From positions 1 to 5,998 of the forward strand of contig JAEXNS010000183.1 in the NCBI GenBank assembly GCA_023439605.1: 5,998 bases of DNA, written 5' to 3'. The position numbers were made by a program, and so were the translations under genes. This document shows, in pieces, positions 1 through 5,329 of the stretch; position 1 is the first letter of the stretch, and every line of letters begins with the position of its first letter. A model generated the notes under the pieces. The model was given only the letters and a program-made list of their open reading frames with translations, had not been told where the DNA came from and made no database searches. The stretch is from Bacillota bacterium (GTDB lineage: Bacteria > Bacillota > Clostridia > Oscillospirales > Ruminococcaceae).

Positions 1-1185
1 CTTGGACAGCCTATAGATGGAAAAGGTGCTTTGTTGACAAAAGAAACTGCACCTATAGAAAAAATTGCTTCAGGAATTATTACTAGAAAATCTGTACATA
101 AACCTTTGCAAACGGGTATAAAAGCCATAGATTCTATGATACCTATTGGAAGAGGTCAAAGAGAACTTATAATAGGTGACAGACAAACAGGAAAAACAAC
201 AATAGCCTTAGACACTATTGTAAATCAAAAAGGAAAAGATGTAATATGCATATATGTAGCTATTGGGCAAAAACGTTCTACAGTAGCAAATGTAGTTGAT
301 ATTTTAACGAAATCAGGTGCAATGGATTATACAATAGTTGTATCGGCGTCTGCTTCTGAGTTGGCACCATTACAATATATTGCTCCATATACAGGGTGCA
401 CTATTGGAGAATATTTCCTCGAGCAAGGTAAGGATGTTTTATGTGTTTATGATGATTTATCAAAACATGCAGTTGCATATCGTGCACTTTCCTTACTTTT
501 AAAAAGACCTCCAGGTCGTGAAGCATATCCGGGAGATGTTTTTTATCTACATTCAAGATTGCTTGAACGTGCATGTAGTCTTAATGAAAATTATGGTGGA
601 GGTAGTTTGACTGCTTTGCCAATTATAGAAACTCAAGCCGGTGACGTGTCTGCTTATATCCCAACAAATGTAATTTCTATTACAGATGGACAGATTTTTT
701 TAGAAACAGACTTATTTAATTCTGGTGTAAGACCCGCTGTAAATCCTGGTATTTCTGTATCACGTGTTGGTAGTGCTGCACAAATTAAAGCAATGAAAAA
801 GGTTTCGGGTTCTCTAAAATTATCATATTCTCAGTATAGAGAGTTACAAGCTTTTTCACAGTTTGGTTCCGATTTGGATAAAGATACCAAAAACAGACTT
901 GAAAAAGGCGAACGAATTGTTGAAGTATTAAAACAAAATAGAAATTCACCTGTTTCAGTAGAACATCAAGTTATAATAATCTACGCTGTTGTAAATGATT
1001 TTTTAAAGGATATTCCTATTGGATTAATATCTGATTTTGAAAAAGAATTGTTTGAGTATATTGATAATTCCTATCCAGATATAAATAAATCTATTGTTGA
1101 ATTAAAAGAACTTACACCAGAAAATGAACAAATGTTAAAAGAAGTTTTAAATGATTTTACAAAAAAATTTATGTCAGACAAATAG
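1..1185 (+). CDS. atpA: F-type ATP synthase subunit alpha (5' partial)
   Basis: Non-catalytic nucleotide-binding subunit of the F1 head (alpha3beta3), part of the enzyme that couples ion flow across the membrane to ATP synthesis or hydrolysis. The reading frame is open from base 1, which falls inside the gene. The visible 394 residues begin at LGQPIDGKG, so roughly the first 110-120 residues (the beta-barrel domain) are missing compared with the usual ~500. The Walker A motif GDRQTGKT is at 175-198. GQKRS has Gln (268-270) where beta has its catalytic Glu, which marks this as alpha. The Walker B strand DVLCVYDD is at 433-456, and the arginine finger in SVSRVG is at 763-765. The C-terminal helical domain is complete and ends at TAG 1183-1185. 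atpG follows after 38 bases, as expected in an atp operon. No internal start should be taken as the true one. Confidence 0.97.
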   Translation, partial: LGQPIDGKGALLTKETAPIEKIASGIITRKSVHKPLQTGIKAIDSMIPIGRGQRELIIGDRQTGKTTIALDTIVNQKGKDVICIYVAIGQKRSTVANVVDILTKSGAMDYTIVVSASASELAPLQYIAPYTGCTIGEYFLEQGKDVLCVYDDLSKHAVAYRALSLLLKRPPGREAYPGDVFYLHSRLLERACSLNENYGGGSLTALPIIETQAGDVSAYIPTNVISITDGQIFLETDLFNSGVRPAVNPGISVSRVGSAAQIKAMKKVSGSLKLSYSQYRELQAFSQFGSDLDKDTKNRLEKGERIVEVLKQNRNSPVSVEHQVIIIYAVVNDFLKDIPIGLISDFEKELFEYIDNSYPDINKSIVELKELTPENEQMLKEVLNDFTKKFMSDK

Positions 1186-1223
1186 ATTATTATTACTTTC
1201 TGATTGAGAGGTGAGTTGATAAA

Positions 1224-2087
1224 ATGGCTTCATCAAATATGAAGGATATTAAACGAAGAATCAAAAGTGTAAGTAGTACTATGCAAATAACAAAAGCTAT
1301 GGAATTAGTTGCATCATCAAAGTTAAGAAAAGCTAAAGAAAAAGCTGAAAAAGTAAAGCCTTTTTTTGAAACTCTATATGAAACGATGTGGGAAATTTCA
1401 TATGAAAACTCCACTTTTGACTCCATTTATGTAAAAAACAGAGAAGTAAAAAATACTCTTATAGTTGTAATTGCTGGAGATAGAGGTTTGGCAGGAGGAT
1501 TTAATACAAACGTGTTTAAAATGGCACAAGAGAGAATTAAGGAAGTTAGTCAAAAATCGTCTGTGGTTATTTTACCGATTGGGAAAAAATCTGTGGAGTA
1601 TTTTGAAAAAAGAAATTTCAATATTGTGTCAAAATACGATAATATTGCTGAGAATATTACTATTTATGATGCAAAAGAAATGTCGGATAAAATAACTACT
1701 TTATTTTTTAAAGAAAAAATAGACAGAGTAGAAATTGTTTTTACTACTTATGTTTCCCCATTAGTGCAAGAGGCTAAATATATGGAAGTTTTACCTATAG
1801 CAAATAAATCAGATAAAAAGTTGCATAAGTCCCAAACCACATATGAACCAGATCCAAAAATGCTTTTTGATATTTTGGTACCAAAGTACATCGAAGGGAT
1901 TCTTTATGGGTCAGTAATTGATTCTTATGCATCTGAACAAGCATCTAGAAGAATAGCCATGGAAAATGCTTCTGATAATGCTGAGGAAATGATTGAAAAT
2001 TTATCTTTATTATATAATAGAGCAAGGCAATCATCAATTACTCAAGAAATTACTGAGATAGTTAGTGGAGCAGAGGCTCAAAATTGA
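1224..2087 (+). CDS. atpG: F-type ATP synthase subunit gamma
   Basis: Central rotor shaft of F1. Its N- and C-terminal helices form the coiled coil that turns inside the alpha3beta3 head and links it to the Fo ring. The 287 residues match the usual family length (~285-290). The N-terminal helix (about residues 5-55, with KDIKRRIKSV and MQITKAMELVASSK) is classic gamma. The Rossmann-like middle domain has GDRGLAGGFN at residues 85-94. The C-terminal helix (about 212-284) carries SRRIAMENASDNAEEM and NRARQSSITQEITEIVSGA, the signature region. The ATG at 1224 is chosen because GAGAGGTGA (1206-1214) lies at a good distance upstream. An in-frame ATG at 1239 would lack a comparable site. The stop at 2085-2087 is followed only 7 bases later by a repeat element, so the next operon gene is unusually far away. 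Confidence 0.97.
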   Translation: MASSNMKDIKRRIKSVSSTMQITKAMELVASSKLRKAKEKAEKVKPFFETLYETMWEISYENSTFDSIYVKNREVKNTLIVVIAGDRGLAGGFNTNVFKMAQERIKEVSQKSSVVILPIGKKSVEYFEKRNFNIVSKYDNIAENITIYDAKEMSDKITTLFFKEKIDRVEIVFTTYVSPLVQEAKYMEVLPIANKSDKKLHKSQTTYEPDPKMLFDILVPKYIEGILYGSVIDSYASEQASRRIAMENASDNAEEMIENLSLLYNRARQSSITQEITEIVSGAEAQN

Positions 2088-2094
2088 TATAAAT

Positions 2095-2228
2095 GTTACT
2101 ATTAAGTCGCTAAAAATAAAGTGTACGGTTTTGTAGAGTTTTCTACTTTTCCGAGTCAACCGGGACTTTCCGGTAGCATGGACTTTGGGCAAAATATTTC
2201 TGTCTTACACATATGGCTGAGTAGTAAC
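2095..2228 (-). repeat. MITE-like repeat, copy 1 (between atpG and atpD)
   Basis: A 134-bp element whose reverse complement aligns end to end with the copy at 4158-4290. The right end, read on the - strand, is GTTACTACTCAGCCATATG and matches the left end of copy 2. The left end GTTACTATTAAGTCGC is a degenerate form of the same terminal repeat. Inside, ACCGG-GACTTT-CCGGT (2159-2174) is a perfect 5-bp hairpin, and GTAGA-GTTT-TCTAC (2133-2146) is another. The flanking octamers ATATAAAT (2087-2094) and ATAAAACT (2229-2236) agree at 6 of 8 positions, compatible with an old 8-bp target duplication but weak in AT-rich DNA. No credible ORF is present. The family relationship is seen directly; calling it a mobile element is inference. 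Confidence 0.75.
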
Positions 2229-2230
2229 AT

Positions 2231-2275
2231 AAAACTTCAAACAAATAGTTTTTATTATTTGTTTAAATTAGGAGG
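2231..2275 (+). promoter_or_regulatory. atpD leader: AT-rich hairpin(s) and Shine-Dalgarno
   Basis: The atpD ribosome binding site AGGAGG is at 2270-2275, six bases before the ATG. Five bases upstream of it lies a perfect 9-bp inverted repeat, AAACAAATA (2239-2247) with TATTTGTTT (2256-2264), loop 8 nt. An overlapping alternative stem pairs AAAACT (2231-2236) with AGTTTT (2247-2252), so the two stems cannot form together. The stems are all A/U except one or two pairs. The Shine-Dalgarno call is firm. A regulatory role for the hairpins is only inferred. Confidence 0.55.
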
Positions 2276-2281
2276 ATATTT

Positions 2282-3676
2282 ATGCAAAATATCGGAAAGA
2301 TAGTGCAAATAATTGGTGCTGTTGTAGATATAAGCTTTCCTAAAGAAAATCTTCCCAATCTTCTTAATGCCATTGAAATTGATAATAAGGGTAAGAAATT
2401 GGTTGTAGAAGTAGCACAACATATCGGAGATGATGTTGTAAGATGCATTGCTATGAGTACAACAGATGGATTAGTAAGAGGGATGGATGCTTTAGATACA
2501 AAGAGCTCAATAAGGGTTCCAGTAGGAAGAGAAACTTTAGGTAGAGTATTTAATTTACTTGGCGAACCAGTTGATGAAAAACCAGCACCAGAAACAAAAG
2601 AAAAATGGGAAATACATAGAGAAGCACCAAGCTATGAAGAACAAATGGCTTCAAGTGAGGTTTTAGAAACCGGAATAAAGGTTATAGATTTAATTGCACC
2701 ATATTTAAAAGGTGGGAAAATCGGATTGTTTGGTGGAGCTGGAGTTGGTAAAACTGTTTTAATTCAGGAATTAATTAATAACGTTGCAAATCAGCATGGT
2801 GGGATTTCTGTTTTCACTGGAGTGGGTGAGCGTACTAGAGAAGGAAATGACCTTTATAATGAAATGATAGAAAGTGGAGTTATAGACAAAACTGTACTTG
2901 TTTATGGACAAATGAATGAACCTCCAGGAGCTAGAATGAGGGTTGGGCTTTCAGGACTTACTATGGCTGAATATTTCAGAGATGTTGAAGGACAAGACGT
3001 GCTCTTGTTTATAGATAATATTTTTAGATTTACACAGGCTGGTTCTGAGGTATCAGCACTTTTAGGACGTATGCCTTCAGCTGTTGGATATCAACCTACA
3101 CTTGCAACAGAAATGGGTGCTTTACAAGAAAGAATTACATCTACACATAAAGGATCTATTACATCGGTTCAAGCTGTTTATGTTCCAGCGGACGATTTGA
3201 CTGACCCAGCACCTGCAACTACTTTTGCTCATTTAGATGCTACAACAGTTTTGTCAAGACAAATAGCTTCACTAGGTATTTATCCCGCTGTTGATCCACT
3301 AGATAGTACATCACGAATTTTATCTCCAGAAGTAGTAGGAAACGAGCACTACGAAATTGCAAGAAAAGTTCAATCCATATTGCAGAGATACAAAGAATTA
3401 CAAGATATAATTGCAATTATGGGTATGGATGAATTGTCCGATGAAGATAAGCTAACAGTTAATCGTGCTAGAAAAATGCAAAGATTTTTATCTCAACCAT
3501 TTTCAGTAGCAGAGCAATTTACAGGAATGAAGGGTAAATATGTACCTATAAAAGAAACTCTAAGGGGATTTAAAGAAATAATAGATGGAGTTCATGATAG
3601 TGTTCCAGAATCTGCTTTTTTATTTGCTGGAACTATAGACGATGTTTTAGAAAAAGCTAAAAAGGGTGATAGCTAA
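2282..3676 (+). CDS. atpD: F-type ATP synthase subunit beta
   Basis: Catalytic subunit of F1, where ADP + Pi and ATP interconvert. Its 464 residues match the normal family length. The N-terminal beta-barrel starts MQNIGKIVQIIGAVVDI. The Walker A motif GGAGVGKT is residues 151-158 (2732-2755). GERTREGNDLY follows, with the catalytic Glu at residue 183 (2828-2830). The Walker B strand is DVLLFIDNIFRFTQAG, followed by the invariant ALLGRMPSAVGYQPTLATEMG region and the DELSDED loop (residues 383-389), the conserved beta/gamma contact (DELSEED in other species). All catalytic residues are present. The start is fixed by AGGAGG at 2270-2275. atpG is 194 bases upstream, separated by a repeat element, while atpC overlaps the stop by one base. 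No sign of damage. Confidence 0.98.
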   Translation: MQNIGKIVQIIGAVVDISFPKENLPNLLNAIEIDNKGKKLVVEVAQHIGDDVVRCIAMSTTDGLVRGMDALDTKSSIRVPVGRETLGRVFNLLGEPVDEKPAPETKEKWEIHREAPSYEEQMASSEVLETGIKVIDLIAPYLKGGKIGLFGGAGVGKTVLIQELINNVANQHGGISVFTGVGERTREGNDLYNEMIESGVIDKTVLVYGQMNEPPGARMRVGLSGLTMAEYFRDVEGQDVLLFIDNIFRFTQAGSEVSALLGRMPSAVGYQPTLATEMGALQERITSTHKGSITSVQAVYVPADDLTDPAPATTFAHLDATTVLSRQIASLGIYPAVDPLDSTSRILSPEVVGNEHYEIARKVQSILQRYKELQDIIAIMGMDELSDEDKLTVNRARKMQRFLSQPFSVAEQFTGMKGKYVPIKETLRGFKEIIDGVHDSVPESAFLFAGTIDDVLEKAKKGDS

Positions 3677-4086
3677 TGGCAACATTTAAGCTTAAAGTTA
3701 TAACGCCTGATAAAATTTTTTTTGAAGGTGAAACTGAACAGATTATTTTGCGAACCACAGAAGGTGATATAGGTATACTTGCTCGTCATGAAAATTTTGT
3801 CGGAAGCTTACCATCTGGACCAGTGAGAATTAAACTTGATGGTAAATTTAAGCTAGCTGCTATTTCTGAGGGTATTGTAAAAGTTTCAAAGGAACAAACT
3901 GTTATAATAGCAGATGCAATGGAATGGTCAGATGAAATAGACGTTGAAAGAGCAAAACAATCCTTAGAGAGTGCAAAAGAAAAAATGCTTAAAAATAAAA
4001 GTGATGAAGATTTTAAAAGAGCAGATTTAAAATTAAAACGTGCTTTAAATAGATTAAATGTTTCATCAAAAAGTTCTGAAGAATAA
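3676..4086 (+). CDS. atpC: F-type ATP synthase subunit epsilon
   Basis: Rotor-foot subunit that binds gamma and the c-ring and, in many bacteria, restrains ATP hydrolysis through its C-terminal helices. The 136 residues are a typical length. The N-terminal beta-sandwich (about 1-85) contains TPDKIFFEGE, TTEGDIGILARHENF and ISEGIVKV. The C-terminal helical hairpin (about 88-130) includes IDVERA (residues 88-93), which fits the I/LDxxRA motif associated with ATP binding by epsilon in Bacillus-type enzymes, and ends RALNRLNV. The start overlaps the atpD stop in TAATG (3674-3678), suggesting translational coupling, with AAAGGGTGA just upstream as ribosome binding site. The stop TAA (4084-4086) lies inside the left arm of the operon terminator. 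Confidence 0.96.
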   Translation: MATFKLKVITPDKIFFEGETEQIILRTTEGDIGILARHENFVGSLPSGPVRIKLDGKFKLAAISEGIVKVSKEQTVIIADAMEWSDEIDVERAKQSLESAKEKMLKNKSDEDFKRADLKLKRALNRLNVSSKSSEE

Positions 4087-4128
4087 AATAAAGAAGGAGT
4101 GAATTATTCACTCCTTCTTTATTTTATT
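4082..4128. terminator. Bidirectional intrinsic terminator of the atp operon
   Basis: A perfect inverted repeat with 23-base arms (4082-4104 and 4106-4128) around one central T. The stronger core is GAAGGAGTGA paired with TCACTCCTTC, and the outer part is A-rich on the left and T-rich on the right (TTTATTTTATT). It begins at the atpC stop codon. Because the outer arms are A-rich then T-rich, it gives a U-rich tail on either strand. It can therefore also end transcripts of the convergent gene at 4296-4802. Confidence 0.9.
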
Positions 4129-4149
4129 AAAAATTAATCGGATAAAAAA

Positions 4150-4157
4150 CATAATTA
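4150..4157. repeat. Probable target-site duplication, left copy
   Basis: CATAATTA directly abuts the left terminal repeat of the element at 4158-4290. TATAATTA directly abuts its right end (4291-4298). Seven of eight bases agree (ATAATTA exact). The right copy includes the stop codon of the - strand gene (TTA, 4296-4298). An AT-only motif could recur by chance, but the exact abutment on both sides favours a true duplication. Confidence 0.6.
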
Positions 4158-4290
4158 GTTATTATTCAGCCATATGTTAAGGAAAAGATGTTTTACCGAG
4201 GGTCCAGGGTTATCGGAAAGCCCGGTCGAATCTACAGAGTCGAAACCTTTGCAAAATAGTAAACTTTACTTTTGATGGCTGAATAGTAAC
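4158..4290 (+). repeat. MITE-like repeat, copy 2 (downstream of atp operon)
   Basis: A 133-bp element and the best-preserved copy in the window. The left end GTTATTATTCAGCCAT and the right end ATGGCTGAATAGTAAC are inverted repeats with one mismatch in 16. Adding the adjoining TA on each side gives 17 of 18. The GC-richer core at 4214-4246 starts CGGAAAGCCCGG and ends CAGAGTCGAAAC. It can form a small stem ATCGG/CCGGT (with one G-U pair) and a second near-stem TCGA...TCGA. It has near-perfect 8-bp flanking direct repeats and no ORF, so it would depend on a transposase supplied elsewhere. Read in the - direction it would form the 3' untranslated region of the export gene. The repeat structure is seen; mobility is inferred. 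Confidence 0.8.
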
Positions 4291-4295
4291 TATAA

Positions 4296-4802
4296 TTAAA
4301 ATGATTTAACAATCCAAGGAATAACATATGATATTATTGTCATAATAGCAGCAGCAAGTACAACTCCTAAAAAAATTGGAGGAACAGATTTTTTTAGTTT
4401 CATATCTAGCATAGAAGCTAAAAGTGCACCTGTCCAAGCACCTGTACCAGGTAAAGGAATACCTACAAACAAGAGTAGTCCCCAAAATTCGTATTTTCCG
4501 ATCTTATCCTGTTTACTTAAAGCTTTTTTCTCAAGCTTTTCTACCATAGGACGGAAAAATTTTGTTTTCTTAAGTGCATTAAAAATTTTTGTTATAAATA
4601 ACAAAATAAAAGGGATAGGGAGGATGTTTCCTGTTATACATATTAACAATGCAGGAAGCAAGTCTATTTTTAAAACTGAAGCAGCAATCAAACCACCTCT
4701 TAGCTCTAAAATAGGAAGCATTGAAATGATGAAAACTATCATTTCTTTTGGTAAAACTCCACTTAAATTATCTGTAAACCACTGAACAATTGAATCTACC
4801 AT
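4296..4802 (-). CDS. Small multi-drug export family membrane protein
   Basis: A 168-residue integral membrane protein resembling the COG2426 / Sm_multidrug_ex family (family named from recall of its conserved motifs). Motifs seen are LPILELRGG (residues 29-37), GNILPIPF (59-65 region) and GIPLPGTGAWTG (residues 114-125), typical of these proteins. Hydrophobic segments lie at about 20-44, 47-74, 105-131 and 140-165, with a basic loop (KKTKFFRPMVEKLEKKALSK) between the second and third. No cleavable signal peptide is evident. The start ATG (4802) is preceded on the - strand by AGAGGTGA (4806-4813), and a strong promoter lies at 4854-4882. It is transcribed alone, convergent with atp and divergent from lon. 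The family name implies export, but the substrate is unknown. Confidence 0.85.
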   Translation of the reverse strand: MVDSIVQWFTDNLSGVLPKEMIVFIISMLPILELRGGLIAASVLKIDLLPALLICITGNILPIPFILLFITKIFNALKKTKFFRPMVEKLEKKALSKQDKIGKYEFWGLLLFVGIPLPGTGAWTGALLASMLDMKLKKSVPPIFLGVVLAAAIMTIISYVIPWIVKSF

Positions 4803-4853
4803 TTTTCACCTCTAATAAATTTTTTGGGTATAATAAATACACCGTATACACTA

Positions 4854-4882
4854 ATTATCACATATTTTAAATTGTAAGTCAA
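4854..4882 (-). promoter_or_regulatory. Sigma-A promoter of the export-family gene
   Basis: Read on the - strand: TTGACT (-35, 4877-4882), a 17-base spacer, then GATAAT (-10, 4854-4859). Each hexamer has one mismatch to consensus and the spacing is optimal. Transcription would start near 4847, giving a leader of about 45 bases that holds the AGAGGTGA site. The left end of repeat copy 3 is about 20 bases upstream of the -35. Confidence 0.75.
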
Positions 4883-4904
4883 TGAAAATTTTATGAATTA
4901 TCTT

Positions 4905-5026
4905 GTTACCGATTATTGATGATATTCAATCACTAAATGTAAATTTTACGATGTTTCGACTCTGCGGAATCGACTGGCTTTCCGTTCCTTCGAACCTTCA
5001 GTATATTTTTTGTAAATGATAATAAC
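4905..5026 (-). repeat. Decayed MITE-like repeat, copy 3 (between divergent promoters)
   Basis: The reverse complement of 4953-4984 (CGGAAAGCC...CAGAGTCGAAAC) matches the core of copy 2 at about 28 of 33 positions. The right end, read on the - strand, starts GTTATTATC, like the left end of copy 2. The left end is disturbed: GTTAC (4905-4909) and TATTCAATC (4923-4931) together recreate the terminal repeat but are split by 13 bases. If the split is not real, the element begins near 4918. No flanking target duplication is visible. It is shorter than the other copies (~122 or ~109 bp) and probably the oldest. Confidence 0.65.
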
Positions 5027-5221
5027 TGGAAATAGAAATATAAACCTAAAAAAGAATTGTAAATCTATAAATTTTTTATTGATTTTTTAAGAAATAATTT
5101 TGATAAACATATTTTTTTTATTTTAAACATATTATTTTATGTTTTTTGCAAAAAAACTAATAAAATAATGTTTCGTTTCCTACTTTTTATGCAAAAAAAC
5201 GTTTAAAAATTTATATAAGTA
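5027..5221. other. Extremely AT-rich intergenic spacer
   Basis: About 195 bases with very few G or C and many A- and T-tracts, with no credible ORF or RNA gene. It contains AAACATATT twice (5105-5113 and 5125-5133), a 7-bp inverted repeat AAACATA/TATGTTT (5125-5131 with 5138-5144) and TGCAAAAAAAC twice (5147-5157 and 5190-5200). Phased A-tracts just upstream of the lon promoter could bend DNA or act as an UP element, which is inference. Confidence 0.5.
5147..5200 (+). repeat. Direct repeat TGCAAAAAAAC, 43 bp apart
   Basis: Identical 11-mers at 5147-5157 and 5190-5200, about four helical turns apart. The first is the right half of a near-palindrome GTTTTTTGCAAAAAAAC (5141-5157). Possibly a protein site upstream of lon. 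The low complexity of the A-run lowers its significance. Confidence 0.35.
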
Positions 5222-5250
5222 TTGAAAAATTCAAAAAAATATAGTATAAT
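5222..5250 (+). promoter_or_regulatory. Sigma-A promoter of lon
   Basis: TTGAAA (-35, 5222-5227), a 17-base spacer and a perfect TATAAT (-10, 5245-5250). The likely start is near 5257, leaving a leader of about 70 bases before the lon ATG. No CIRCE (TTAGCACTC-N9-GAGTGCTAA) or CtsR-like heptad repeat is visible, so control by HrcA or CtsR is not supported here. Confidence 0.8.
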
Positions 5251-5283
5251 ATTAATATAAAGTTTATATTATATTAATATAAA
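5249..5283. promoter_or_regulatory. Possible operator at the lon transcription start
   Basis: TAATATAAA-G-TTTATATTA (5253-5271) is a perfect 19-base palindrome directly downstream of the -10. The 13-mer ATATTAATATAAA occurs at 5249-5261 and again at 5271-5283, exactly 22 bases (two helical turns) apart. This arrangement fits binding of a dimeric regulator or a 5' mRNA hairpin, but the DNA here is nearly pure A/T and chance repeats are likely. Confidence 0.35.
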
Positions 5284-5329
5284 TTTAAAAATTATATATT
5301 AAAATTGTAGAGATGAGAAGGTGAGCAAT

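Noticed and set aside
1193..1426. 77-codon - strand ORF opposite the start of atpG
   Set aside because: Antisense shadow of the well-supported atpG coding sequence. Its composition is explained by the helix-rich, Lys-rich region on the other strand.
1471..1695. 74-codon + strand ORF in another frame within atpG
   Set aside because: Lies wholly inside atpG with no independent start signal or family similarity.
2121..2303. 60-codon + strand ORF in the atpG-atpD gap
   Set aside because: It lies mostly inside repeat copy 1, runs into the start of atpD, has no ribosome binding site and resembles no family. It is an accidental reading of the repeat.
2263..2448. 61-codon - strand ORF over the start of atpD
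   Set aside because: Antisense shadow of atpD, with no promoter or ribosome binding site.
4158..4290. Repeat copy 2 as a riboswitch or known non-coding RNA
   Set aside because: It has transposon-like ends and flanking duplications, recurs in unrelated contexts, and no conserved riboswitch core was recognised. A structured RNA role is kept only as a hypothesis.
4156..4292. TA-only target duplication (IS630/Tc1-like) for copy 2
   Set aside because: TA does flank the inner ends, but the longer 7-of-8 match of the abutting octamers explains it better, and copy 1 is not flanked by TA.
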